A DNA stretch of 62,885 bases from Mnemiopsis leidyi. Taxonomy: Eukaryota > Ctenophora > Tentaculata > Lobata > Bolinopsidae. The notes beneath the pieces were generated by a model, which was not told where the DNA came from, made no database searches, and saw nothing but the letters and a program-made list of their open reading frames with translations. Positions within the stretch are counted from its first letter, which is position 1, and the number at the start of each line of letters is the position of its first letter. The stretch is taken from NCBI GenBank assembly GCA_000226015.1, contig JH153282.1, positions 65,198 through 128,082 of the forward strand, given 5' to 3'. This document shows, in pieces, positions 44,301 to 58,929 of the stretch. The position numbers and the translations under genes were made by a program.

Positions 44301-47300
44301 ATTCTTGCTCTTTTATCGCTGACTAAAATATGTCTGTCTACGTTTCTCTTCGAATAAAACCGTGGCAATTTCTGAGTTTTATTTCGATTTATCCACTCTA
44401 TTTTTGTTGCGACAAAGAATGTTTTTATTAAAGTTTAACCGGGGCAGATTAAATGATAAAAGCTGTGTCGTATTCGCGCATAGAATTAGAAATATGAGAT
44501 TGAAGGATTGGCAATATTCATAAATTATGTCATTAAATAGTTATACTAGCAATACTCTACCGTATCGTGGACTCTGCTGGAAATTCCCACGTCTTTTATT
44601 ATGTCGGCGCACGAGAGAGATTGGCTAAGTTCCATTTTCTAACTCACAGTTCGTCTCTTCATGTGGGAACTGGATACATAACTATCTTCCGGTTCAGAGA
44701 ACTATTAGTGTGGTAACAATGGATTACTAATATCAGTACGTATAATGTGGCATTGGAATGTAAGTACGGTTGCTGTATTTCTATTACAGCCCCGCTGTTA
44801 GAAAGTACTGCTGTAGTTCAAGTTTGTGGTTATCCAACAGTTACAAGGGATTATTTGTGGCAATTTCTCGAGACTAATTGTTTAGTGTTTTAACTTTTAA
44901 GTTTTAAGTTGACAATTTTGAAACGTTCTATTTCGGTAAGGTAGTGCAGCGTTACTGTGCGTAGTTATGAATATGAAAAATTATTAATTCATCTTTCTAA
45001 TAATCTTATAGGATTTACATTGCCTAATATGCCGTTCTTTTCATGTTTGCTTCGGCATTAGGCAGTTTAGTCGAAAATGACAGAAGTTTGCTAAGTTCAA
45101 AATTAGTTAGTCTATTTCAGGAAATTTACCGTGCCTGATCTTAGCATTTAAACGTAGAAGCCGTAGTTGTTCACCCTAAACCAACTCCCGATTGTCTATA
45201 AAAAGAACAAATGAAGCATTTTTGGCTTCAAATTGACCATTGCAGAACTCTTACTGGATTATTATCAACGAAATAACGTGATCGTGTGATCTATTAGGCC
45301 TGTTTGAAATTTTTAAGTCTGCAGTCTGCAAAAGAATGCGGTAGAGGAATGATATGAAATTCAGCATTGTTAACGTTGTTTGAAAAAGATATGCGGTATT
45401 TTTTTGTGAATAGATTTTACAATTCATAAATCCATCAAACCTATTGAAATCCCAGTGACTTCTATAGACCGAATAGCTTAGAGCAAGTTCAAAATGGTCA
45501 TGAGCTCTTACCGATCTTTTACTCAAAATTCATACATACGATATCATTCCGCTGAGCTGTTCTTAGAGTCTCCTCTATTTTTTAAGATATACAGATATCT
45601 CATACTGACGTACCACGTAAAGTAATATGCTTGTCCATAGTCTATTTTCAGCTGCACTATAAATACTCTGATGCTCATGTAGCCTAATGATGCGCCTAAT
45701 TATGCTAGGTTGCTCTCGGCCTCGGCTTTGATTTCTTGCTCACCAACAAGACTTTGACCAAATGTTAAATTGTGCAGCCTATTTTTAGTGAAAGCATGAA
45801 GGGTACTCACAATTAAATTATCTTTGCCCCTCCTTTATTTTTATTAATAATGATATTCATTTTATTGATAATTGTATTGATCACAGAGTATTCTTCAAAC
45901 TCCGGAAATGACTATCGTTACCAAGCCATTTATCGTGGATTTCCATGAATATTCAATTATCAATTGTATCAACAGCTGGGAGCTACATTACCTACCTAAC
46001 GGATAATTTTTTGTAAGCTTGAATGATTTTATTTGGATATGACAATGAAATTATCGTGTCCAATGAAGGTTATCAAATATATTTTAATCGTTAGTGATGC
46101 GTCTCAGACACGTGAAAGTACATTTAATTTGCGTTAATCGTTCCCGATGAACTTGCAGGCTTACTATATGGGTTTAGCTATTGTCTAGAATTGTACCTGA
46201 GCAGATTATACAACACATATCTGTTATTGTACCTTTGCATGTTTGTTTTGATATTACGTTTAAGTTTAAGTTTGTACTTTTGACTTAACTGTAACACAAA
46301 TACCTTTTCCACGATTCGCGCTAAAAATAAAGAAGTTACGGTTAATGGTGCCGTACATAAGGCAGATATGACAACTTGGAATTGTCTGTCATCTCCAGTG
46401 TGGTCGGTGCATCTCATTGTTTTAGATTAATTATATCAATCGCTTTTAATTTGTTTTCTATTATACTTTCATCAGCTACAGTGACATCGTAAATTGATTC
46501 TGTCTCAAAATCAAATGATGCTTGAAAAAAGCAACTTTTGTACTTTTGTCTTTTTTCCAGCATGCCACTCTTCATTTTACAAAGTGATCAGTCATGTTTA
46601 TAATAGCAGAAGACGACTATTTTATCCTTAATGATTTCACTGTAATTTTCAATTTCCGTTAATTTTCCAAAATCCCATCTCTAGACTGTCATTTATCTAT
46701 TATAGTGTAAAACCAATTGCTTTGTGATTCGGATAAGTTTATGCCAGAAATTTAGTTGTCGGTAATTCAACTGTACAGTACAGTGCACGTGTTTCATATT
46801 TAACTGTACGATGTACGTATTTTATATTTAACTGAGTAACTGTACGTGTTTAATATTTCACTGTGCGACGTACTTATTTTATATTTCACTGTACGTACTG
46901 TTTCATTTTTCTCTGTACGTGTTTTTTTATTTCTCTGTACGACGTACTTATTTTATATTTCACAATACCTGTACCACCACAAATGTTTCCTTAAACGTTT
47001 TTCACCTTCCTGTACGTATAAATACGCGTGGCTCACAATTCGTATTTTCTTATTTTAACTGAACTTATTGGTGTTATAATGGCTCGACAATTTCATATCC
47101 TTTGGCTATTTTATTGAATACGCATATCCCATTGTAAATGATTTCTCTATAATCTAATCTAATATACTTCATAATCTGAAGCTTGTGGGATGATATTTGG
47201 TGCGGCAAGTTTAAACAACACCTCGGTATTCAGGTAATATCCCATTCATGCGTGTACATTAGCGCCATCATCTCTCGACACACTTGGTTTAATTTCAAAT

Positions 47301-48275
47301 ATTCAACTGCAGCATCTTTGTCTGTTGGCGCCAATCGAGAGTTTTGTCAGATATTTACTGCTCAGTATCAACAGTTTCTAGTATCAACAGTTTCTAGATG
47401 CTAGGTGTGCAAGGTATTTACGTTTATTGTGGCAGATACACACTTGACACGCCGTATAGAGGGATGTATTTATAATAAGTTATAACAAACCACTGCATAG
47501 TAAGTCTTAAACTGACTGATCATACTGTAGTTTAGTATGTAGTTTACCTTTACCCACTTTTTTCTATTATTATTATTTATCATTTAACATTGTTTAACTG
47601 AGCAAGTATACTGCAGTTTACTTTTCCCCACTATTTTCTATTATCATTATTTATCAATATCATTTAACATTGTTTAACTGAGTGAGTATACTGCAGTTTA
47701 TCTTTCCCCACTTTATTCTATTATTATTTATCATTTAACATTGTTAAAGTTAACAGCTGTGATAAGATAGAATTCTTGATTTTTGTTATCCAATTGCTCT
47801 GCTGTTTACAATTTGTCCGAGAGCGAGAAAGATAGTGAGAATCCAAATAATCGACTGTTCATGTTAACGCAGTGAGATCATCTTTTATTGTGTCGCGTTT
47901 AGGAAAGTAATTGCTTTTAATAAAAGATAACTTTTTTATTGAATTTCTCTTTTTTTCTATATTTGCCATTATAGCTGTATCCACTATCAAACGCTACAAT
48001 TGCAACTGATACTGATACAAGAGAACAATCCTTTGCATCATAAACGTTTCGCAATTCACAAAGCATCGCAAGTAAATCAACGGCGTTCTATCAACGTTTC
48101 AGTAGTTTTACAACCTTCACTACTCACGTTACAGCTTATCAATAGTACTAAATTGTAAGTACTGAACTTACACCCTGCTGAACTTATCATTAATCTACTT
48201 TTTAATTTACTTAATTTTAATTTGTTTACCTTAATTTTAATTTACTTAAAACACTAACCCCTCGCCACTGCCAGC
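41375..48275. other. Gene-free interval upstream of the cyclase
   Basis: No exon is supported. It contains the promoter side of the cyclase gene, a CAA run at 41589-41608, degenerate CTGTACG/TTTATATTT repeats (46770-46970) and a threefold ~80-bp repeat (47527-47745). Nothing else is recognised. Confidence 0.45.
47527..47745 (+). repeat. ~80-bp tandem repeat, three copies
   Basis: TTTATCATTTAACATTGTT followed by an AACTGAG...GTATACTGCAGTTTA block recurs three times with small indels. Confidence 0.65.
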
Positions 48276-51200
48276 ATGGCTGCCAGTGCACGGTTAAGTA
48301 CCGTGTTCAACCTGGCTGAGATCTCTCCCGGCTCACGACGATGCTCGACAGTCTCGATGAGGAGGAACAGCAGATTCGTTGAGTTCGATACTTCCTACTG
48401 CAGTGTCAAGGTACGTGTTTTCCTGTTCGTTCTCATCTTATGTTTCTCTTCTATTCCTTGTGGTGTCTGAGAAATACGTTCCCTTTAAATTTTCGAAGCA
48501 CCTTATGGCATTGATTCCTAATCTTAATTCTTTAATTAGTGAATCATGACTAACGTAGCTTTGTTTCTCTTCCGTTTCCCTTGAAGTTCATGACTACGTG
48601 AGGTCTCTCACTTATACATTAGAGAAAAATGTTCCCTTCAAACTCTCGAAGCACTTAAAGTCTTGATTACGGTTCTTCAATCTTTGATTAGTGAATCATG
48701 ACTTACGTTTCTTCTTTAAGTTGTTTAAACCTAAAGTTCAATAAAATAGGATGACCTCGCGTCCCACTGCTCCCCTGGTACGATTTCAAATAGTTCTTTT
48801 ATTTCACCTTCTATATCGACACACATAGCTACTGATTAACGAACTCGGGAAGTTATATAGTGTTACAGTCCCACATCATCAGATTCATGGAATGTCGAAT
48901 TGATACAACAACTTTTAAGTAATGTCTCAGTTTCCATGACAACCACGTCAGCTTGCTATATGCATTACATACCACCCTGCGATTGTCGAATGTTTATCCT
49001 ATGATTTCCTCGCTCCTCCACCCATAAAGCTATATCAATCTCAACTTGAGTTGATTGTTTTAGTCAAATAGTTGCGCTTTTACTCTATTACTGCTTTAAG
49101 TATGTGGAATGTTTATTGTCAAGTAGTCACAATGTACAAAAGTATGACAGCTCCATAAGAAGTTACTGTTGGTCGTCGCGCAGATGAGAGATTACACTAA
49201 CCAATCAAAGAGCTGTATTCTAGACATGTGACACAAACTAACCAATCAGGAAGCTGTATTGCATGCGTTACACGCGGAAACATAGAATTAAGATTTAAAT
49301 GGATCCGAGAAGCAAATTCTTTTGATTTGCTGGACATGCGATATCTTATTTTGCTAGATTTTTAGCTTCAGTCTCCAACTCTGATCGTACTCGCTAAAAA
49401 TTTAGTTTGTTACTAATTGTCAACCTTCTGTTAATCCGATAATTGAAGGCGTCATACCATACTCAATTCGGGTGGCTCACAATAACCTCCAAGCTTTTGT
49501 ATTTGCCGAATTAAGGGAACGTCGGAAAGGGCATTGCTTGTGTTAGTTTGCTAAGTTAACAATATCCCGCATATTTTCCGATCTTGAGCTGAGTCAAGGG
49601 CGCCAAAACAACAATGCCTCCTGTATGTAGGATTGATGAATATGCCGGATTATACGCCAAGGTTTGAACCTTACTTGTTTGATTCGTTGTTCTCTGTGGT
49701 TCAATTATTAGTAATGATGTTTGCGTTTGAACTATTTTCATCGTATCTGAAGCTGAAGGTTTGGATTTGTCCTAAATTATCTATTTGGTATCATATCAAA
49801 TGCTCATGTGATATATATAACTTGTTATAATATTTTGACTTTTTGAATTTCTGTGTGCAAGCCGCCAAGCCAGCATGTCCTTTTATGGTCTATACTAAGA
49901 CTAACGGAAAGTGTGGCAGTAAATTTAGCTCCAGATGGTAATCCAGTTTGCTCTCTAGTATAGGCCCCGGCCCGTGGGTGCCCCCCAATACTCCAGTTTG
50001 TCATCTTGTGAGAAATCCCTCTATAGGCTGCTCTAATGATCGCGCTGCATAATGCATATGGTGATAAAAGATACTGTCTTATTGTATACGCTCTAGTCCC
50101 TATACCATAATGATAATCCCCCTACGTTGCATTATGCATGTGTTAAACCGATGTTACCCCGGCTCCACTCTGTATCTCTATAACTATAAGTATAGTAGCC
50201 GTCCTGCTTCTCTGGACTGGTATTTTAGGGCGCTCATCCAGGTTCTGCAGGGAGTAAGTTTTTAGGGCGATGTTTCCTGGAAACACACTGTTTTGTGCGT
50301 GTGTGTGTGTTTTGTGTTCAAATGAGGTTTACACAACCGCCCAGATGCATTAACCGAGGCGAGTGCCTAATGGCTGGGATCGCGTACCGTTATGTGTGTC
50401 TAATAGGTCTTAGAGAACAATACCATTCATCAGTCCTGAAGCCATGGGTAGAGCACGTGACAGACAAGACGACACAGACTGGACTGCGATAGTCACGTGA
50501 CACCGATAAGTGTGTTGCCATTGGCAACAAGCTACTGCACGTGCTACGGTTAAGGGTAATGATCCTTCAGCAAACCTTGCGCGAGTCGGGAGCAGTGTAA
50601 TTATTTCAAATTCAGGATTTGTACACAGCCTGTAGCTATCCGTCGTGAGGATCGTGGACAAAGTTCTCCCCTAATTTCAATCTTGGTATCTTGTATCTTG
50701 TTTTTTTAGTTTCCTTTAAAAATTATCGCGACAGCCAGTGCAGCAGGTGAGAAATATTATGTTAATGCAAACTCTATTGTTGAAAATACAATTTCAATGT
50801 TTAGTGTTTAGATTAGAAAGTTTGTATTTGTTACTAGAATATAGAGGGGCGAAGTTTTACTGAAAACAAGAATTTCGCCCATTATTCCCGACAGACGGGC
50901 GATATATTTCCACCCAGCCGGAGCTGTTAAAATCTTATTTGAGATTGATGAACAATAATACTACACTTTATTGTTACATACTCGCCACTCACTTGCGGAG
51001 ATTTTAAGCATGAGCCATGCATTGATAACGCACACCATGTAAATAAAATTGACATGGCACGTGCATTATAAAATGGAAATTGTGTGCGCTAAAACTCTTG
51101 CGCTCGGTTAGTTCGATTTGCTATTGCTTCGTTTTGTCGCGTCGACGATTTGATCTGTGACGCAATATGTTGTAGGTATGCGAGTGAATTTTTGCCATCT

Positions 51201-54200
51201 GACATTCATTCATTATATTAAACCTTTAATATCCTGTTGCATTTGGTTACAATTGATAACTTCATGAAGCTTCATCTACTACAATGGGAAAATTCGCAAG
51301 AATCACTCCTATTCCTTAGTTTTATGAGTCGGATTTCATCATTTACGTAGAGTGATTGAAGTAAACAAACAACTTTATCGCTGATATCACAATGCACATT
51401 TTGATTTTGCACCGCCCGAATCGATCAATTATCGTGATTTTCAGTGACTTTTTGTTTTAGCCGACTATGTTTATTATTTTTGTTGGCAGTTCCATCATAC
51501 AGACAAAACTTTGATTGGCATGCCCCAATTCGCAAGACCAATCATTAATCAAATCCCACACTCACGATCTCATTCATTAAATTTAATAAGTGATGCGCGG
51601 CGCATTGAATTAAAAACAATCTAAACCTGCGCAATCGCTGTTTGATAAAGGAGCGGGACACGACGACCACAACGACCACGACGACCACGGCGACGGACCA
51701 CCATCCTGCTAACCCCACTATTCTACCAAATGTCCCGATTCCTAACCACCTTATGCCTTTTTAAGGCCGCTTCGCGGCCGGCTGGGTGGAAAAAATTCTT
51801 GATTTACTTTTAGTGCAGTAATAATTGTGCGCGACTTTTCTCAAGTTTTATGTTTAAAACGTGCAGCACAGAGTTTTGCTGATGTTGGTTAGAAGTTTTA
51901 GAGAATGAAGCTTTAAAAACACCTTCCATATTATTGCTGCACAAATAATTATCGGTTATCACTATCATTATCAACTATCATCAACTAGACTAACACAGAA
52001 CACTACAGCTGCACAGTCGACATCATTCCGGACGCGGAACTTTCTGCTAGGAATAAGTCCCGTACTGTATATATACATATATGTAGTATTGTAGTATTGT
52101 AGTTATGCATGCACACATTTGTCGTTTAATGTTTAGGTAAGGTAAATGAATTGTGGGAAGGAAATTGTACCATCGGAATTGTAGATATTGATATTAATGA
52201 TAGAATTAGTCGTCAGAATTTGTATTACACTTACCTTAGAATTAACAAAATTATGAAATAAGTTTCTGACTCCTCCCCACAAACTCCCAAGACTATTGTT
52301 AATACAAATTTACTGATCTAAAACTCAATAATGAAGATATGTTAAGCCGTGCAGGGATTTTACCTGAGTTCATGGCCCGATACTTAAGCCTACTGACGGT
52401 TTGTATAGCTCTATATTAAAAGCATTGACAGTTTCTGCAAACACCTGGTGATTGGTCTTCAGCAAGCATGGTAGATTCCTAGTTCTATCGTTTGATAGTT
52501 GCTATTCTAAATGATTGTCTTTGTCCGTGATTGAATTGATTAATCAGACATGTGCATCATATTTATTTCTAACATTAAGTTTAAATCAAACCAGTAACAT
52601 AAGGACAGATTAAGTAACACTGTTGGATGTAATAATTTTAGGAATATTGTAGATGTTTAGAGCAGGTCATGTAACGCGTCATGGTTACCGACTGATAACT
52701 GAGCCGGTTGCTTATATGGTTTTCAACTGGTAACATAGCAGCTGGCCATAGTTTTCAACTGATCGCATCACAGGTTGCTATGGTTTTCAGCTGATCACAT
52801 CACAGGTTGCTATGGTTACCAAGTACTAAGAAAACCCATACGAGGTTGCCATGGTCTAAACAGATTTTGATCACATTGCATGTTGACATGGTTACCGACT
52901 GATCACTCACACTGATCACATGGCAGGTTGCCATAGTTGCTTACTAGTTTTCATGATGCAAATCCCTGACACGTGCAATTTGTTTCAGAAGGAAGACTCG
53001 GATGACGGGATGTCGCGCGGGAACATTATGCGTACTGCTGGGTAAGTCAACACTCTATAGAATTTAAAATTATCGAAATGAATTCATGTTTTTTGTCGAA
53101 CTTGATTAGGTTAGACAAGTGTTCTAGCGATTTCGCTGTCTATTATCAATTATGATTATGTTATACTGTTTTAGGAAAACATAGTTTTAGGAAACCTTAA
53201 GATTAAAGTTTAGGCCTACTGAATTCACACATTTTCGTCGAAATAAAAAAGGCGCTACAATTAAAATTAAAATAAAAGTGTTAGAAAAGCCTTGGTCGTT
53301 GTGGAAAAATAAAAAGTTTAATTCACATATTTTTTGGGTAATTCAAGATACATTGTGAATCATAATCAGCCGCAAAATTTGTGCAATACTTGTCGAAAGC
53401 ACAACTTATCAGTTCAGCACGTTCAGTAGGCAAGAAATAAGTATGAAGTCCGGGCTAATTGAGCTCAGTTCGAACGGATGAAATTCTGGAAGTCTCATTG
53501 TCTCTCCTTCTCGTGTCTGACTTTGAACGTTCAGACCGGGACAACTACTAATTTTTGTTACATTCTAGCTATACAAGCTGGTGCGTCCAGGTTACTTGCA
53601 TCCGATGCTGTGATATGTAGTCGGCTTTATGCTTACCATTGTTCACATCTACTGTTTTTACTGTTTTGAATTAAGGAGTAAAGGAAGTCATCACATAAGA
53701 GGCGAGACCCATCTACATTCTACACCCTCGTTTAATAGATAAATAACATTTCTATTTCTATAGAATATACACTGTTTGTTAGTTTGTTGCGGAGATCGTG
53801 ACCAAAGGCTAACGTTTAGACCCTTTAATATTCGCTCTAGTTATGTATGCAATAAAACATGTATTAGATCGTGTGTTGTAGACTATTGCTGTAGGCTCGC
53901 TTACCCACCAGGAGGTTTAAAGTGATTAATATTACTTTATCATTATTTGTGATGGTTATTATAACTGTCTTAATTGTGTATTGGTACTGATGATAGAACA
54001 GTATTTTTGATTCATGTGACAGCGATTGATTAATGAGTAGTTATAGGTAAAATCAAAATCGAGCAGCACCAATCGCTATTACGTGATACAGACGATTTAT
54101 GACCCCTCCCAAATAATACCGTTCTTTATTAAGATATTTCAAAAATCATGTAAAATAAAGGTTGTGTATTTTCCTATAGTCTACTGAGATTAAACATAAT

Positions 54201-55376
54201 TGTAGTTTAAAATTGATTTATTACAATAATAAAAATGTATGAAATTACACTTTTTTACTCAGTAAAGATTTAATGACTTTAACCGTTATGTTCAAACACA
54301 AATATCAGGATTTTTAAATTACCAGCCGTCAGCACCCAATCAAACGTACACAAGTTATAAAAATGTTTATTTTAGTACCACATACTATGACAACTTAACG
54401 AGCGAATATACAGCACAGTACTCCTGACAAGCAATAGATGTCAGACTTCGTTTTTTGAATTATAGGAGGATTCCATCATTCTTGCCGTCGGTATTCGCTC
54501 CAAGTACCAGTGTTCCATCCCTTCTTTCTAGTTCTTTCTCCTCCCTGCTCTCTCCCCTCCCCTCTCTTCATATTGTCACGATGTTTTTGTACATTGTCCG
54601 GCGTGTGTTTTTTATTTAAAGTTAAGTAATAGGTAGACTAATCTTAAACGCATAATTTTCTTGATCATTTAGCCATATTTTTGGACCTCAAAAATTTCAT
54701 CTCGTTATGTAAACATAGTGTATGCTATTAAGACATAAGAATTATACAAAAGGGTAAGCCGGAAGTGCGGACTAACTGATCCTTGAGTTCAGTATCCGAT
54801 AATCATTGCCTATTGCTTACGTGCACCGGAGGGACCTTCATTTCCAAGTTATAATGTATTTGAGTTGAACGAGTTGTCAACTTTAGAGTCGAAACTTATC
54901 ACAATTGTACACTTACTGTATCACGTTAACCATAGCCCTCATCATGATTGTCACAGAGTACAATGTTATGCAATAACAGTAGAGCACACCTAGGTAGCTA
55001 GTTAAGTTTTATATTCTATTTTCAAAATAATTAATGCGTTTTGGTGTCTTAAGAAATTACAAATTCCATCAATAGGTCGCAGAGAACGTTATTTAATTCG
55101 AAAGCTGTCATTAAACAGTTATAACGCTGATGATGCATTATTTCATAGGCGGGGCGCTAATGTGGTTACAAGTAACGAAATTATACAAGAAATTAGAGAA
55201 TTTGAAAGTTTAGCCGAATTATGTTCCGCAATTGGTGCACCAAAGCTTATGGACTGGGAGATGCTCTTCACTTCCTTTTGTTGTGCTGTTTGGTGCCACC
55301 ACCGATCAAGATCTCATCTGTTTATAAGTTCGTTCAGTTATCTGGCTGCATATTCAGAAGTTACTGAGTGGGAGCA
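48276..55376 (+). CDS. Possible gene of unknown function, three phase-matched exons
   Basis: Candidate exons are 48276-48410 (ATG, GTACGT donor), 52989-53041 (TTTCAG acceptor, GTAAGT donor) and 55149-55376 (TTCATAG acceptor, GTAAGT donor). Phases agree and the frames stay open, giving about 138 residues with no stop. The start is Ser/Arg-rich with R-R-C-S and R-R-N-S, which look like basophilic kinase sites; the third exon has a cysteine/aromatic stretch. I recognise no family, and the introns are 2-4.6 kb. The third exon could be chance. Further exons may lie beyond 55376. Confidence 0.35.
50514..50528. promoter_or_regulatory. X-box-like palindrome
   Basis: GTTGCCATTGGCAAC is two perfect RFX half-sites with a 3-bp spacer. 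RFX factors bind such sites. No nearby start codon supports a target gene. Confidence 0.35.
52690..52945 (+). repeat. Degenerate ~38-bp repeat with RFX-like half-sites
   Basis: Irregular copies of ACTGATCACATCACAGGTTG followed by CTATGGTT recur, with variants. The unit shares the GTTGCCATGG core with the 61-kb satellite. Confidence 0.55.
53042..55148. other. Gene-free interval (possible intron)
   Basis: AT-rich with a polypyrimidine run near 54535-54570. No exon is supported. Confidence 0.4.
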
Positions 55377-56514
55377 GTAAGTACGATTTATGGCAGTACG
55401 ATTTATGGCAGGACGATTTATGGCTTATGATATTTGCCCCTCATCTGAGTGTATCTTCAAACTTTCAAAATTGATTGTCAATGTGACATAGAAAACTTCT
55501 TTATGACGCCTGTAGGAACTTTGTTATCAAATTTATAAAAACAGAATAATCGCATACTTGAAATCATACAAAAACACTAAAAAGATACCATATAACACTT
55601 CACATGGTTTTTCTGGGAGTTCATAAATGAATTATCATAAATTTCGCCGTAACGGTAAACTGTAAACTGATTTTACCATTTCTTAGACATTCTGATCGAA
55701 CCATTGAGTTGTTCGTCTTAATTGTTTTGATAAACAGACCAGACACTGTTCTTTTTTTACAAACCGATAACAACCTCACCTATTATCCTATAGCTCTATA
55801 GCTAAGTGCCTAGTAAATTATGACTTGATCATCATGGACCGTACTGGTTCTGACGAGATCCTCAGTCAAGTGTGATAGATTAATGATAACTCAAGTACTT
55901 GGTCATTCATCTGACAACACTATGTAATAGTGGATCGATACCACTTTGATATACTGATATAGCATTAAATTAAGTAATTTTAAGGAATTCCGCTAATTAT
56001 TCGAATGTGAATTGCTTCTCTGCATGCTTGTGTACTGAAGCCTAAAATTCGATTAGATGTTTTCCTGAAGCGCAATTAAACCATATAATAGCAAAAAATT
56101 CTTCTGAGTTCTAGCAGCTTACTCGTCATAAAAAGTTAATTCACGAGGTGAATGTATTAGTATATTTGTTAAGTTGTGATGTTTGCTCTTCGAAGCACAC
56201 GGCAGTTTTTATCGAGTGAAAAAGGCGCTGAAATTAAAGCCGGTTGAACAACAAAGCGGAATAATCTTATGCCAGCTGTCAGCTGTGTTCCTTGTCGACA
56301 ATCGGCATTAACTTGTGAATATGCGAAGTATAATTATACCTTAATTCCAGAAAATTCCAAGTACCATAACACATGAACAGGCCTATGGCCATGTGTCACG
56401 ATAGATCCTACGTCCTACATTTCACAGCCGTGCCTTATACCACCACCCAACCTTATAAAATACTAGTACTTACAGTTTACTCGTAATGTCATGTCATAGC
56501 GCTTAGCATAGCTC

Positions 56515-56682
56515 GGCAGAGTTGTTTAGTGTCACGCAGGCACAGAGTTGCTTAGTGCCACATAGGCACGTCAGCACAGAGTTGCTTAGTGTCACATAGG
56601 CACGTCAGCATAGAGTTGCTTAGTGTCACACAGGCACGTCAGCACAGAGTTGCTTAGTGTCACATAGGCACGTCAGCAACCT
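56515..56682 (+). repeat. 34-bp minisatellite, about 4.5 copies
   Basis: The unit contains AGAGTTGCTTAGTGTCACAT and AGGCACGTCAGCAC, with a few substitutions. The first copy is shorter. Confidence 0.85.
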
Positions 56683-57653
56683 CATATACACCCAGTTTGC
56701 TTTCACTACCTGGACGTGACACCTGGACTTATCTCTAAACGATTAGCCTTAACTGGTATCCGGCCCAAATTATAGTCCTTTTAGAGTTTTCGCCGTGTTG
56801 GACCTTTGTAGCTTGACTATTGTTGTAGATTTATATGTCAAGTTGCTGGCCGTGTTTTTGTGTCACTTTTGTGAGCTCTCGCGGATATAATAAGAACAAT
56901 GTAATCTGTAATTTCCAATAGTGGGTAAGACAATGAGTGTAGGCCGGGTAACTAAGGAATACTTTATGTCAAGAGCGGAAGGAAGAATAGAATATTCATG
57001 ATTCTCAAACCATGGGTATTATGATACCAGGTAGAAACTTTGTCCGGCCCCGTCGCCAACCGGCCAACAATTTGGAATTTTAAGTATCTGAAATAAGGTG
57101 AAATCAATGTATGGGTTTTGTGGTGTTATACATTAGTGATCAAATCGTAGTTTTTCAGCATTGGGGATCGCTTAAAATACTTAGAAAAGCCATGATGGTA
57201 ATGCAGATCGAAGTCTTGTTTTGAATGGATATTAGTTATTGTTGTTTGATATTTGTCATTTCTCAAGAACTGGCCCGGATCAAATAAGAAAATCCACTTG
57301 TGACGATGGATCATAGTGAACGCGACAAGTATTCGTTATCCAGTAGGTATTTACTGAGAAATGATTGCATATTTCCCTTAAAGCCATTCAAGTTGAAGGA
57401 GCTTCGACCTTCATCGTTTCAAATTCCTTGCCGGATTTTTTTTACTTTTTTACTAACGACTTAGCCCGTGCCAGATTGGTCAATTTTAAACTGAAACGGT
57501 TTGATTAAATCATTATATTATGTTTGATACTCTCAAAATCTTGAATTGATCTAGACGTTAGAACACAGGTCCAAATTAACAAGTTTACAGAATGCCCGTC
57601 TAGTCAGCCCTTTACCACCATTATGTTAAAGAAAGCAAGGCCCAGCCTGAACA

Positions 57654-57667
57654 GTTGCCAGGGCAAC
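57654..57667. promoter_or_regulatory. X-box-like palindrome
   Basis: GTTGCCAGGGCAAC matches the RFX X-box consensus with a 2-bp spacer. The target gene is unknown. Confidence 0.35.
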
Positions 57668-58004
57668 AGTAGTTAGGGCAACAGTCCGCATTGTCTGTGT
57701 TCAAAATTCAAGCATCAGACAGAACCCATATTGGGGGAATAGCTTTAACGAGACCCGTCCTTGTCTTCTAATTCGGCCACCACTTGGGCTGTTTGACGTC
57801 ACACACGTCCTGTGCACTGTTGATCTGAACCCCGGCCCGGCCCATCCTGGTCAAGCAGGGCCCTGTTCCTGACTAATGATGTATTCAGGCAGCTGCCAAC
57901 TAGCTCCCATCACACTCCCTTGATTTGTACGTCAGTACTGCGAGATGTTTGGGTAATTTATCTGCCTGTATTGCTGGATCTAGCAGTGTAGGTTGTTGTA
58001 GTAG

Positions 58005-58238
58005 GTCCGCTATATCCTGCAGTACAGACATCATCATGTCTCCATCCTAGCTCCGCTATATCCTGCAGTACAGACATCATCATGTCTCCAACCTAGCTCC
58101 ACTATATCCTGCAGTACAGACATCATCATGTCTCCATCCTAGCTCCTCTATATCCTGCGATACGGACATTATCATGTCTCCATCCTAGCTCCGCTATATC
58201 CTGCAGTACAGACATTATCATGTCTCCATCCTAGCTCC
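58005..58238 (+). repeat. 46-bp minisatellite, five copies
   Basis: Unit CTCCGCTATATCCTGCAGTA plus CAGACATCATCATGTCTCCA plus TCCTAG, with scattered substitutions. Confidence 0.9.
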
Positions 58239-58929
58239 GCTAGTCGGAGCTGTGCCAATATTTGCTTCACCGTGCTGCTATTTTTAGGCAGAACCGTGTA
58301 ATGGGTCATAATGCAATAAATCATGTCCAGTGGATAAACTGATATATTGCTTTAATCGCTTTTAAAGTCGCGTATTTAAGCTTGTGCCTTATCATGGTAA
58401 TTGCATTAATCGTATTAATCATCAAATAGAAAGTTTGTTATGGCTGCAAGGCGAGCTGTACATCCCGCCTCGTTTTGTCTGATCGTTACGATTGGCTGAT
58501 GGATATTATGCGGGCGGAAAATTATTCACCTATTAAGTAATTCCGTTAGAATAAAACATTATTCGTGATTCTTTTATTTGTGTCTTTTCTACTTTTTTTT
58601 TTCATTGCACAGTCTGCCGAAATCCTTCATTAGTTTGCAAGTTCTGTTATTTCCTTCCTTTGACCGTTACGCTTGTACAGTTTCGTACTTAGTAGCTTAG
58701 TTTGCAAGTTAATTTGATTTAATCATCAATACCAGCTATAAGTTGTACAGTTACACCTATTACTAGCACACGGTGTTTAACGAATTGAAACAAATAACTA
58801 CTTAATATACAAACAAACTAATATAGGATCAAGCAAACAAACGTACAAACAACATACAAACGACATACGAACTATTGAAGTGACGTTTGCGAACGGACGC
58901 CCTATAACCTCGCATCACGTCTAGAGAAA

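Larger units (their letters stand above)
48411..52988. other. Gene-free interval (possible intron)
   Basis: A twofold ~165-bp repeat occupies 48470-48715. A perfect X-box-like palindrome lies at 50514-50528. CGACGACCAC simple repeat and a GCCGC/GCGGC hairpin occur near 51660-51785. Degenerate GTTGCYATGG repeats span 52690-52945. No exon is recognised. Confidence 0.4.
55377..58929. other. Gene-free interval with two minisatellites
   Basis: Contains the 34-bp array at 56515, the 46-bp array at 58005 and an isolated RFX-type palindrome at 57654. No exon is recognised. Confidence 0.45.

Noticed and set aside
56515-58238. CRISPR-like arrays
   Set aside because: Eukaryotic context, and units are contiguous tandem repeats without unique spacers.
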